Part shown: positions 7,050 to 15,052 of the stretch, one piece after another
Numbering within the stretch: the first letter of the stretch is position 1
Layout of the letters: each line of letters starts with the position of its first letter
DNA from: a virus
DNA length: 20,528 bases
Virus record (IMG/VR): IMGVR_UViG_3300033146_002583
Span: 1 to 20,528 of that record
Strand: one strand, 5' to 3'
Program-made: the position numbers and the translations under genes
The notes under the pieces: model-generated
What the model saw: the letters and a program-made list of their open reading frames with translations, nothing else
Told to the model about the DNA's origin: nothing
Database searches by the model: none

Positions 7050-8786
7050 TTATGATTCAATCAGTTTAATATCTGAAAAACCATTATCGGTTTTAACTTC
7101 AAATAAACGATCAATCTTCTCAGGATCAATATTCCCAGAATGACTCACAGTAATAATTTCTTTATTTTCTTTAGTAGAAATCTCTTTTAAAATATCAAAC
7201 AAAATATTCTCTCCAAATAAATCCACCCCAGTTGTTATTTCATCCAAAACTAAAACATTACAATTAGATTTACGATTTTTAATTTGTGAAAAATCAATAA
7301 ATGTAAACAATACTGATAAATCAATTCTACGTTTTTGTCCTTCCGAGAAACAATTATAATTAGATCCTTCTTTATAACGTGAACCAATTACATCATTAAA
7401 TTCAGTATCAAAATAAAATAAAATATCTGTTTTAAATTTTTGAAGATATGTATTTAATATTTTATTAATATGTGGTAAGTATCGTTTGATAATAAATGAT
7501 TTAATTCCATCATCCGATAATAATGTTTTTAATATTTTTAAATGCTTTTGTTTTTTAGTTAATGCGTTATAATCTTTTTCTAATTGATCTCTTTCTTTTA
7601 TTAATTTTTTTAGATTAGATTTATCGATAACTATTACTTCTTTTTCCGTCTCAGACTTTGCTATATCACGTTCAATACGTTTAATATCTTTCTGTATACT
7701 TTGTATACTGTTTTTTACGAACGTTGAATTAACAAGCATTTTTTGAACTTTTGTTAATTGTTTTTTAAGATCGTCCAATTCTTGTTTTTTATCATTTAAA
7801 GTATCTTTAATTTGTTGCAATTCATTCTTAAAATCGTTTAAAGAATCATCATTTTTCATTTCTTTAATTTTAGGACAACCAGGACATGTAGATTCAAATA
7901 ACTCAATTTTATTCTCTAACATAATTATTTTTGTTTCTTTTTTCTTTTTATATTTTTTCATATTAGAGATAACTGAATTTAATGTACTGATTTGTGATTC
8001 TAGATCGATCTCCTTTTCCTTATATTTCTTTAATTTCTTTTCCGCTAATAAATATTCATCTAATTTTTCATTAGATTCTTTTAATTCTAATGTTAAATCT
8101 GAAATTTTATTTTGCGCTTCTTGTTCCATTTTTTCTTTAATTTCTTTTAAAGATTTAATATTAGATTCTTCAGCAAAAATTAAAGATTTATTAGAAGTTA
8201 TTTTCTCTAACATGATATCAATATCATGTTTAACTTCATAAATTTTATCTCTCGATAAAATATTCATATGAGAAAAAACTTCAATACCTAAAATAGATTC
8301 AACAACTTGTCGTTTTTCAAATCTAGACAAATTCATAAATGAAAGGTTTTTAGTCATTGATTTAATAACAGTTTGATTAAAAACACTTTCATTCATTTGT
8401 AAGATTTCTTCTTCAATAATTTTTTGATAATTTTTGCTTGAAGAGGAAACGGGAACTAATTCATAATCTTCATCAATTAATTTCCAAACTTTTAATAATG
8501 CGGGTTTTAAACCACGTTCAATATAATAAGAAGTATTATTAACATCAAACCAAATTTTTACTAAAAGATTCTTTTTATTAATCCAATTTACTAATTGATC
8601 TAATTTTTGTTTTCTATATGTTTTCCCAAATAATCCAAAATATAATACATCAACCACACATGTAGATTTCCCCGCGCCATTTTCACCTGCAATTCTTGTT
8701 ATTGATCCGGGGGCGAATTCCCATGTTGTAGGTGTATTTCCATATGATAAGAAATTTTTAAATTCAATTTTTTTGAACTCTATCAT
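7050..8786 (-). CDS. 46: Recombination endonuclease subunit gp46 (Rad50/SbcC-like ATPase)
   Basis: With gp47 this protein resects DNA ends for recombination and host DNA breakdown. The 578 residues show Walker A GENGAGKS (34-41) and two long coiled-coil arms (about 180-300 and 310-420) around a zinc hook CPGC (301-304). The ABC signature FSEGQKRR (480-487) and Walker B VLVLDEITTGVD (511-522) follow. The length is close to that of T4 gp46. The ATG overlaps the gp47 stop by 4 bases, as expected for a stoichiometric complex. Confidence 0.96.
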   Translation of the reverse strand: MIEFKKIEFKNFLSYGNTPTTWEFAPGSITRIAGENGAGKSTCVVDVLYFGLFGKTYRKQKLDQLVNWINKKNLLVKIWFDVNNTSYYIERGLKPALLKVWKLIDEDYELVPVSSSSKNYQKIIEEEILQMNESVFNQTVIKSMTKNLSFMNLSRFEKRQVVESILGIEVFSHMNILSRDKIYEVKHDIDIMLEKITSNKSLIFAEESNIKSLKEIKEKMEQEAQNKISDLTLELKESNEKLDEYLLAEKKLKKYKEKEIDLESQISTLNSVISNMKKYKKKKETKIIMLENKIELFESTCPGCPKIKEMKNDDSLNDFKNELQQIKDTLNDKKQELDDLKKQLTKVQKMLVNSTFVKNSIQSIQKDIKRIERDIAKSETEKEVIVIDKSNLKKLIKERDQLEKDYNALTKKQKHLKILKTLLSDDGIKSFIIKRYLPHINKILNTYLQKFKTDILFYFDTEFNDVIGSRYKEGSNYNCFSEGQKRRIDLSVLFTFIDFSQIKNRKSNCNVLVLDEITTGVDLFGENILFDILKEISTKENKEIITVSHSGNIDPEKIDRLFEVKTDNGFSDIKLIES

Positions 8787-9919
8787 TCTTCAACGACCTT
8801 CTCAGAACTCTCTTTATATAATTCTTGGAACATTTCAATTAAATAATTTTTATCAATATCTTGTTCAAATGTCATACCACCTAAATAAGATGATACAGTT
8901 GTTTCTAAATCCGTCTCTTCTTGAATTTGCTCTTCGATTTCAGAAACATCAAATGATTCAATAATTTCATTTGAATCTATTAATTCTATTTTATATGAAT
9001 CTCTTGAAACAGTAACTAATGATTGATAAAATGAATCTAATAGAGCTTGATGTTCTACATTCTTTAATATTAATTTACAATAATTATTTTTTGCTAAATT
9101 TATTGCTTCTTCGATTGTTATATCAACTAATGATCTTTTCTTAATACCAGCAACATGTAAATATTGCTCTCCATTTAATTCAGAATAATATAATTTTAAG
9201 AATTTAGGATTAACTTTATTCTCAATATATTTTACTTTATAATCATCAGCTAAAGTATAAAAACCTTTTGTTTCACCATAATCATTCCATGTAATAGGAT
9301 ATTGAGTACCTAGATAATAAACATTCTTTTTAGTAGATTTAATATGAAAATGACCAGAGAATGTTAATTTAAATTTCTCAAAATCTCCTATTTGGAATCC
9401 ATCATCCGCATAAGTATTTGCGGTCATTTTAAATCCAATAGTTTCGAAATGACCACAGCAAATATCAGCAGATTTTTTAAATTTAAATTCTTGAGTGTTA
9501 ATCACCCAAGGAACCATTAAAAATGTATATTTACCAATTTGAATTTTCTCTTGTTCATTATATACATGTATATTATTAAATTCTCGAGTGTTTTCAATTA
9601 AATAATTAATTTCCATTGAAGATTTATAATATAAATCATGATTACCCACTAATATATGTAAATTAATATTATTATCGTTAAAGAATTTAAAAAATCTATT
9701 TTTAATTTGTTGATTTATCCAAAGGTCAATAATATTCCTATTATGCACAAGATCGCCACAATGAATAACATTTTTAATATTATTTTTTAAACACCAAGGA
9801 AAAAATTGTTCCTCAAAAAATAACATCATCGATTCAAAAACAGTTTTATTAAATGATTTGTTTCCAAAATGTGTATCTGTAATAAAAGGGATTAAACCAT
9901 CATCTTGAAATTTTTTCAT
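8783..9919 (-). CDS. 47: Recombination endonuclease subunit gp47 (Mre11/SbcD-like nuclease)
   Basis: This is the metallophosphoesterase nuclease partner of gp46. Metal-binding motifs in order are TDTHFG (D15, H17), CGDLVHNRN (55-62), GNHD (92-95), CGHFE (155-159) and SGHFH (188-192). At 378 residues it is somewhat longer than T4 gp47. Its C-terminal part is acidic (EIEEQIQEETDLE) and probably contacts the gp46 coiled-coil base. It overlaps gene 55 upstream and gene 46 downstream by 4 bases each. Confidence 0.95.
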   Translation of the reverse strand: MKKFQDDGLIPFITDTHFGNKSFNKTVFESMMLFFEEQFFPWCLKNNIKNVIHCGDLVHNRNIIDLWINQQIKNRFFKFFNDNNINLHILVGNHDLYYKSSMEINYLIENTREFNNIHVYNEQEKIQIGKYTFLMVPWVINTQEFKFKKSADICCGHFETIGFKMTANTYADDGFQIGDFEKFKLTFSGHFHIKSTKKNVYYLGTQYPITWNDYGETKGFYTLADDYKVKYIENKVNPKFLKLYYSELNGEQYLHVAGIKKRSLVDITIEEAINLAKNNYCKLILKNVEHQALLDSFYQSLVTVSRDSYKIELIDSNEIIESFDVSEIEEQIQEETDLETTVSSYLGGMTFEQDIDKNYLIEMFQELYKESSEKVVEE

Positions 9920-10443
9920 AATTCGTCTTTTAATAATTTCTCAATAGGAGTGAATTGTGTTTTAATAATTTCTTCTTCTTGCATTTCCAAATCAGCTATA
10001 CCTTGATTATCTTCATCTTCATAAAATAAATTAATATCTTTATAATCATGAGTTGCTATTTTTGGATCGGCATCTTTTAAAAGATCAAATTTAAGATCAG
10101 CAAATTTTTTCTCTTTATTAATAAATTGAATAAATGCATTATGACAATATTGAGTAAAATAAGCAAAAGCATTATTTGATTTTTCTGGATCAAAATTGTG
10201 AGCGTATCGAATACAAGTATAAAGAGCTTCACCTATCATATCTTCTTTATAGGTATATCCTGAAAAATTCGGTTTTGATGAATATCGTCTTGCTATTTTA
10301 TAAAATGAATCCGCTATTTCATATGGGATTGGAGGTGGTTCTTCACCTTTTTCTTTCGCTGACCTATATTCTAAAACCCATTTTGTGACTGCTGCCGTAA
10401 ACTCCTTATTATTTACATAATGTTCGTGTTTAACTCTAGCCAT
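9916..10443 (-). CDS. 55: Late-transcription sigma factor gp55
   Basis: This sigma-family protein replaces sigma70 on host RNA polymerase for reading TATAAATA promoters. The 175 residues are close in length to T4 gp55. A region-2-like core lies at about 40-113: KIARRYSSKPNFSGYTY, DMIGEALYTCIRYAHNFDP and AFAYFTQYCHNAFIQFINK. The C-terminus (TPIEKLLKDEL) is where T4 gp55 has its sliding-clamp contact; equivalence is inference. GAGG lies before the ATG. A strong sigma70 promoter directly upstream explains early synthesis of this late activator. Confidence 0.94.
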   Translation of the reverse strand: MARVKHEHYVNNKEFTAAVTKWVLEYRSAKEKGEEPPPIPYEIADSFYKIARRYSSKPNFSGYTYKEDMIGEALYTCIRYAHNFDPEKSNNAFAYFTQYCHNAFIQFINKEKKFADLKFDLLKDADPKIATHDYKDINLFYEDEDNQGIADLEMQEEEIIKTQFTPIEKLLKDEL

Positions 10444-10477
10444 ATAATACCTCTTTTTCTTAATGTTTTTTAATTAT

Positions 10478-10505
10478 ATTATACACTAGATTTACCATTG
10501 GTCAA
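10478..10505 (-). promoter_or_regulatory. Sigma70-type promoter for 55-47-46 operon
   Basis: On the minus strand TTGACC (10500-10505) is followed after 16 bases by a perfect TATAAT (10478-10483). The start is expected near 10471, giving a leader of about 28 bases to the gp55 ATG. It occupies the 64-base gap after uvsW. No terminator is visible here, so uvsW transcripts may read through. Confidence 0.85.
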
Positions 10506-10507
10506 CT

Positions 10508-12085
10508 TTATTTAAATTTGTAAATTATAGATTTCCAATTAAGACCTTTATCCTCATATATTTTTATTCTTTCTTTATAATGTTTTAATGACGCATTTGA
10601 ATAAATTGGATAATTTTTCATTCGGATTGAGCAATCGTCAACAATATCATAAATAGTTACTTTGGTTTTACCTTCCATTTTTCTTAATCCACGTCCAATA
10701 GATTGTAAAACTTTAACTTTAGATTTATATGAGCTAGCAAATATAATGTTATGAATATTTTTGATTGAAATTCCTGTACTAAATGTACCATATGACGCTA
10801 ATAAAATCATATCATCTTCAACATCAATTTTTTTACGCATCATATTTCGTTCGTCTGTTGAAACATCACCATCAATATATACAACTTTTTTCTTATTTCT
10901 AAACGCTTTTTCTAATTCTTCTTTTAACGGTAATCCATGCTTTCCTTTTTTAGCAAATAAAATCATTGTATTTCCTTTACATGATTTTTCTACTAAATTT
11001 ATTAAAAATTCATTACGTTCAGGTAAATTGTGAATATAATCTAATTCTTCATTATACGCCGAAGGAGCCGGTAAACCTTGTTCTTTTAAATCTCTTTCTT
11101 GATTACGAAGTTCTGTAATCATTAATGCAGCTTCTTTTCTACGTTGTTGAGAATATTTTAATATTACAACCATTATTTTAACTTTTGGAATCCAACCTTC
11201 TTTTTCCATTTCTTTATAAGTAGTATATGCTTTAATTGGACCTAATGACCCAACAATATTAAAATAATTAGAACGTTCTTCATTAGAATCTTTAGATGGA
11301 TATGTTCCAGACATACCAATACGCCATTCAGCATTACAACACCAATTAGCGATATTTTTTAATGATGTAGCTTTTGCTCCATGACCTTCATCAATAATTA
11401 AAGCATCAAATTGTTCAAATATACTTTGATCTTTATATAATGATTGCCATGTTGATATTGTAATTGGAGCACCGAACCATTTTTCTTGTCCGCCATAAAT
11501 TCTATGAACATTATCTCTTACATTATCCCAACCAAAATCAAACCAATCTCCATATGATTGTTCAACTAAAGTGGTAGTTGGAACAACCATTAAAACTTTT
11601 AATCCTCGAGCGATTAAATAACGAGCGATCATATATGAAATTAATGTTTTACCACCAGATGTTGGAACTTCAATATTAATATGTTGTTTTGTTAATGCAT
11701 CATAAACAGATTGATATTGATAAGGTCTTGGTTTAGATTCTATTAATTTACCATGTCTATCTCTAAATTGGATTTTTAAAGCTTCAACATATTTTTTAAA
11801 TAATTTTGGATCTAAATCGTGACCTTGTTTAAAATCGGTTTCTATTTTATAACGTCCACGAGCAAAATCGTAAACTTCATTTAATAATCCAATATTTAAA
11901 TGTTGGGTATCTAGAGGGAAATGATAGATGAATCCATCCCAAAATTGTGCTTTATATTTTGGATGGAATCTATAATTAGGGGCGTATGCTTTAAAATATC
12001 GTTCTAATTCTCCAAGAATTATAGGATTAGCATCTATAAATACGACCGCTGAATTGAGTTTTTTGATAGAGATTATATCGTTCAA
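10508..12085 (-). CDS. uvsW: RNA-DNA and recombination helicase UvsW
   Basis: This superfamily 2 helicase unwinds R-loops and branched DNA and shifts replication from origin- to recombination-dependent mode. The 525 residues are near the length of T4 UvsW. Motifs are RPYQYQ (120-125), Walker A PTSGGKT (141-147), the motif II box DEGH (232-235), SGTYP (259-263) and motif VI QSIGRGLRK. The first 110 residues form the UvsW-type N-terminal DNA-binding part. It lies two genes after uvsY, as uvsY and uvsW also neighbour each other in T4. Confidence 0.94.
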   Translation of the reverse strand: MNDIISIKKLNSAVVFIDANPIILGELERYFKAYAPNYRFHPKYKAQFWDGFIYHFPLDTQHLNIGLLNEVYDFARGRYKIETDFKQGHDLDPKLFKKYVEALKIQFRDRHGKLIESKPRPYQYQSVYDALTKQHINIEVPTSGGKTLISYMIARYLIARGLKVLMVVPTTTLVEQSYGDWFDFGWDNVRDNVHRIYGGQEKWFGAPITISTWQSLYKDQSIFEQFDALIIDEGHGAKATSLKNIANWCCNAEWRIGMSGTYPSKDSNEERSNYFNIVGSLGPIKAYTTYKEMEKEGWIPKVKIMVVILKYSQQRRKEAALMITELRNQERDLKEQGLPAPSAYNEELDYIHNLPERNEFLINLVEKSCKGNTMILFAKKGKHGLPLKEELEKAFRNKKKVVYIDGDVSTDERNMMRKKIDVEDDMILLASYGTFSTGISIKNIHNIIFASSYKSKVKVLQSIGRGLRKMEGKTKVTIYDIVDDCSIRMKNYPIYSNASLKHYKERIKIYEDKGLNWKSIIYKFK

Positions 12086-12100
12086 ATTTTAATTCTTTCA

Positions 12101-12526
12101 TTAGAATTCGTCCTCCACATCTTTTTCTTGTAGAGCGACAGCACGTTTCCAGGCATCTCGCCAATCAATAAATCGTTGTTCTAAATATTTATATGCCATA
12201 GATTTCGCTTCTTTAAAGGATTTGAATTCAGTAGGAACAGGAGATTTTTCAACATCAGTATACATACCATCGAAATAAACATCAAAATATTCGCCTTCAC
12301 CTAATTGAATATCTTTTTGTTTAAGTGACCTAATCCGTTTCATACCCTCTTGAAAATCTTTTTTTCTTTGAGAAGTTGTTTTTACTAAATCTTTTTTAGC
12401 TTTAGCGAATGAATTATATTCACCATGAGGAGATTTCAAAATTACAGAATATGTACCATCCTCATAATAAGTATAACGAATTTTCTCTTTTTTCTCTTTT
12501 AACAATTTTATAAATTTATTGTCCAT
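12101..12526 (-). CDS. Unknown protein with two tandem copies of one module
   Basis: This 141-residue protein lies between uvsY and uvsW. Two halves align: residues 21-73 (DGTYSVILKSP, EYNSFAKAK, then LKQKDI) and 84-137 (DGMYTDVEKSP, EFKSFKEAK, then LQEKDV). One inserted residue follows KSP; beyond it the copies match in register through to KDI/KDV. Each module looks like two or three beta strands followed by helices. The family is not recognised. It overlaps the end of uvsY by 11 bases and has only a weak ribosome site, so it is probably translated by coupling. Function in recombination is guessed from location only. Confidence 0.8.
   Translation of the reverse strand: MDNKFIKLLKEKKEKIRYTYYEDGTYSVILKSPHGEYNSFAKAKKDLVKTTSQRKKDFQEGMKRIRSLKQKDIQLGEGEYFDVYFDGMYTDVEKSPVPTEFKSFKEAKSMAYKYLEQRFIDWRDAWKRAVALQEKDVEDEF
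12186..12193 (-). promoter_or_regulatory. Possible late promoter TATAAATA upstream of uvsW
   Basis: An exact TATAAATA lies on the minus strand inside the duplicated-module gene, about 100 bases before uvsW. T4 uvsW is a late gene, so a late promoter here would make sense. In DNA this AT-rich the octamer is expected by chance a few times, so this internal copy is weakly supported. Confidence 0.3.
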
Positions 12527-12944
12527 GGGTAAACTTCATCCATTCTATGTACGATTTTATCTCCCAGCCTCGAGATTTAATCGCATCCAAAGTAGAGTCA
12601 ATATAATCAATTACATCACTTGTAATTGTAGCAAGATCCGCAATTTCTGCATATGCCGGATCGGTTTTAATCATATTTTGATATTCTTCTTTTGTGTTTA
12701 ATGTAAAAGGATAATCTGTTTTATAATATTCATATGCTTTTTTCCAAGCTTCCATTCGTTTATATTCAAAAGAATGATGAAGTTGGAGCCAATTAGCTCT
12801 AATACCTAACCATTTCATAGTTTTTTCGGTATTATCAAATGCTTTATGAAGATCTGCTTTTGAAAATTTAACATCTTTTCCAGCATCATCTCTTAATTTT
12901 TTAAATCGATCAATTAATTCTTTTCGACGTTCTTCATAATCCAT
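12516..12944 (-). CDS. uvsY: Recombination mediator UvsY
   Basis: This mediator loads UvsX onto single-stranded DNA coated with gp32. The 142 residues match T4 UvsY in length, and the C-terminal segment STLDAIKSRGWEIKSYIEW is close to the T4 C-terminal sequence (GALDAIKSRGFAIKH). Other matches are weaker: helical KWLGIRANWLQLHH and the LATITSDVIDY stretch before the end. AAAGGA lies 7 bases before the ATG. Its placement just ahead of uvsW supports the call. Confidence 0.88.
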   Translation of the reverse strand: MDYEERRKELIDRFKKLRDDAGKDVKFSKADLHKAFDNTEKTMKWLGIRANWLQLHHSFEYKRMEAWKKAYEYYKTDYPFTLNTKEEYQNMIKTDPAYAEIADLATITSDVIDYIDSTLDAIKSRGWEIKSYIEWMKFTHGQ

Positions 12945-12947
12945 TGA

Positions 12948-13262
12948 TTATCCTTTATGTTCCCATGCTGTAAATATATAAGTATCATCATTGAAAGAAA
13001 TCCAACGTAAACCTTTTAATTTTGCAATTTTTGAAAGTTGACTTGGATCTAAACGAATACCAACACCTTTTTGTGATCTAACTATTAAACCAGTAATAAT
13101 ACCATGAATACCAGAATGAATATTATTTTTATTTATTGTAATTGGAGCTTTTAGAATTTTTGATAATTTATCAATTTCTTTAACTATATATTCTGGCATT
13201 TCATTTTCTTCAATTGCTGAAGCTTCTGTAAGATATTTTTTTATATTTTCTATATTATTCAT
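12948..13262 (-). CDS. Unknown protein with capsid-targeting-like N-terminus
   Basis: I place the start at the ATG at 13260-13262, giving 104 residues; GAAAGGAA lies about 10 bases upstream. A longer frame reaches a TTG at 13287-13289, but the ribosome site then lies inside the frame. The N-terminus MNNIENIKKYLTEAS ends in L-T-E/A, which fits the gp21 cleavage rule [LI]-x-E/A and resembles T4 capsid-targeting peptides. The remainder (GIRLDPSQLSKIAKLKG, then WISFNDDTYIFTAW) looks like a compact alpha/beta domain, unrecognised. It is the first gene after the control region ahead of uvsY. Confidence 0.75.
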   Translation of the reverse strand: MNNIENIKKYLTEASAIEENEMPEYIVKEIDKLSKILKAPITINKNNIHSGIHGIITGLIVRSQKGVGIRLDPSQLSKIAKLKGLRWISFNDDTYIFTAWEHKG

Positions 13263-13363
13263 AATAACATGATTCCTTTCAAAAATCAACTTTTTATTAT
13301 TTATCTTCTTTAAAATTTCTTGTGAGTAGAAACTATATTACCCTCTCGCCCAACTATGTTTTT

Positions 13364-13392
13364 AGTATAACATGAACTCTAAATCTCGTCAA
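13364..13392 (-). promoter_or_regulatory. Sigma70-type promoter for uvsY-uvsW block
   Basis: On the minus strand TTGACG (13387-13392) is followed after 17 bases by TATACT (13364-13369). The start is expected near 13357, which leaves a leader of about 95 bases before the first gene. Both boxes match consensus at five of six positions. Confidence 0.8.
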
Positions 13393-13449
13393 ATTCTTTT
13401 TTAAAATTGATTCTAATAGACTTTCTTTCAAAACATAGTATACATTATA

Positions 13450-13457
13450 TATTTATA
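13450..13457 (-). promoter_or_regulatory. T4-type late promoter motif TATAAATA
   Basis: An exact TATAAATA on the minus strand lies between the gp23 terminator and the sigma70 promoter. It would let gp55-bound polymerase keep transcribing the uvsY-uvsW block late. T4 makes UvsW late, so this is consistent. The leader would be about 180 bases. Confidence 0.6.
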
Positions 13458-13499
13458 ATTAAAGTTTATGGATACTATCAAATCTTTACAAATTTAGAT

Positions 13500-13539
13500 A
13501 AAAAAAGGGGTGCTAGTAAAAACCAACACCCCTTTTTTT
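13500..13539 (-). terminator. Intrinsic terminator after gp23
   Basis: AAAAAAAGGGGTG (13500-13512) and CACCCCTTTTTTT (13527-13539) pair across a 14-base loop. Transcription on the minus strand gives a GC-rich stem followed by seven U residues. It lies 18 bases after the gp23 stop. The symmetric A/T flanks make it potentially active in both directions, though no plus-strand gene ends here. Confidence 0.93.
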
Positions 13540-13557
13540 ATATATAGCAATTACTAA

Positions 13558-15036
13558 TTAGTAAAGGCTTGATCCTGCAATTGAAGAACCACTAAAGTCA
13601 GCGAAGAAACGACGATAATAGTTAGAAGCTCCGAAGAGATTCTCAATCAATGCATAACGTGTCATAAATCCAATTTTTGGTTGGAAAGAAGTTGGATCAA
13701 CAACTTTTTGAACCATCAATGGAACATATGGACAGTAAACAAGACCAGTATCAAAAGCACCTGGACCTTTATAACCAACAGTAATATAATCTACCATTGC
13801 GAAAGTATCAACATAAACAGTGAAACGTCCGTCAAGAACACCAACTTTAGAAACACCAGTTCCAGCACTAACAGTACCAGGAACAGCTGAGTACATGAAA
13901 CTAGAAAGTGATTCAAGAGCGGTTGCGACGTTTGTAGAGCAAATAATAAAGTTACCAGCGCCACGACGTGTAGTCAATGCGATAGTATTTGCTTCTTTAA
14001 CAATACGTGTATAAAGTGTACGGAATTTCTCAGCTTCCCAACGACCATCGGATACATTAGAACCTACAGCGATTGGAGTACCAGAAGAAAGACCATAAAT
14101 CCATGGTTTAAGACCTGAAGTCGCAATAGTATTCATCTTGTCAACTAATTCACGGTCAATTTCAGCACCAACTTCATATTCAATAATGTTAATGAGCTCT
14201 TGTTCTGCATTAAGACCATGAACTGATTTAAGGTCTTGAGCTAATTCCATTGAATATTCAGCTTTCAATTTACGAGTTTGTGCTTCAGCTGCTACACGCT
14301 CAAGACTCATTTTCATGGTCTTCATTTCTTTTTCACGGTCAGAAATAGTTGAACCAGCTTGACCCATTTGCTCACCAAATTGAGTTGTTACTTTATCTGC
14401 ATAGTTTTTGAAGATGATGTTGAAACCAGCTTCGTTACCTAAACAAAGTTCAGTTGCTTGATCACTAGGAGTACCAGTTGAATCGATGGAAATAACACCA
14501 CCTGAAACTGGAACTGCAGTACCTGAGATGTCAACCAAAATACGACCAGGCTCAGTATAAACAACAACTGCGTCTTCAGTAGTAGAACCAGCACCAAAAC
14601 CAATTGGTGTAGTTTCAGGAACAACTAAAGTATCGTCAGCGAGTACGATTGCCCATGATTTGAAACCGAATGGGTTTGAAGAATCACCACGGTTAAGACC
14701 TTGCTCATCAAATGGTGCAGGATAAGGACGAGCTTCTGCTTCAGCGCCAGCGCCATAACGGAAACGAATTGCGTAAGCGTAACCAGTAGGACCGTTAAGA
14801 GGCTGAACACCAACGAGATCGTTAGCTAAAAGACCTGGGAATACACGGCGAACTGCTGGTACGAGGATTGGAAAGAAAGGCGCCATATCGCCTGTATTAT
14901 TTTGTTCTTCTTGAAGAACATACTCTTCCTGGTTTTCAAGAATTTGAGCCATTGCCTCAGCTTCTTGAACAGGCTTGAGTTTATTACCTTCAGCGGTAAT
15001 AACATCATTCCATTTTTCAAGTAAAATTTTTGACAT
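13558..15036 (-). CDS. 23: Major capsid protein gp23
   Basis: This protein forms the hexamers of the head shell. The 492 residues are near T4 gp23 in length. The segment VRRVFPGLL then DLVGVQPLNGPTG (about 62-85) closely matches the T4 motif DICGVQPMNSPTG, and ENQEEY near residue 35 matches the T4 propeptide ENQEK. A likely gp21 cut is LQE/E at residues 41-44, which would give a propeptide of only 43 residues against about 65 in T4. GC content is higher than in flanking genes, fitting a highly expressed protein. AGGAGA precedes the ATG and a strong terminator follows the stop. Confidence 0.96.
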   Translation of the reverse strand: MSKILLEKWNDVITAEGNKLKPVQEAEAMAQILENQEEYVLQEEQNNTGDMAPFFPILVPAVRRVFPGLLANDLVGVQPLNGPTGYAYAIRFRYGAGAEAEARPYPAPFDEQGLNRGDSSNPFGFKSWAIVLADDTLVVPETTPIGFGAGSTTEDAVVVYTEPGRILVDISGTAVPVSGGVISIDSTGTPSDQATELCLGNEAGFNIIFKNYADKVTTQFGEQMGQAGSTISDREKEMKTMKMSLERVAAEAQTRKLKAEYSMELAQDLKSVHGLNAEQELINIIEYEVGAEIDRELVDKMNTIATSGLKPWIYGLSSGTPIAVGSNVSDGRWEAEKFRTLYTRIVKEANTIALTTRRGAGNFIICSTNVATALESLSSFMYSAVPGTVSAGTGVSKVGVLDGRFTVYVDTFAMVDYITVGYKGPGAFDTGLVYCPYVPLMVQKVVDPTSFQPKIGFMTRYALIENLFGASNYYRRFFADFSGSSIAGSSLY

Positions 15037-15052
15037 TTGTATTTCTCCTATA

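Larger units (their letters stand above)
13263..13557. other. Control region between head genes and uvsY block
   Basis: This 295-base gene-free stretch is the largest in the window. It holds, in the direction of transcription, the gp23 terminator (13500-13539), a late motif (13450-13457), a sigma70 promoter (13364-13392) and an untranslated leader with GAAAGGAA. A weaker sigma70 candidate, TTGATA (13476-13481) with an 18-base spacer to TATAAA, overlaps the late motif. No ORF of note is found on either strand. Confidence 0.75.

Noticed and set aside
8209-8230. 22-base near-palindrome AACATGATAT-CA-ATATCATGTT in gene 46
   Set aside because: It is AT-only apart from one pair per arm, lies in coiled-coil codons, and about one such repeat is expected by chance in the window.
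13263-13289. TTG start adding nine residues to the protein ahead of uvsY
   Set aside because: The GAAAGGAA ribosome site would lie inside the frame, and the ATG at 13260-13262 is well placed after it.
13681-14014. Plus-strand ORFs opposite gp23
   Set aside because: They mirror the codon pattern of the capsid gene and lack ribosome sites and family motifs.
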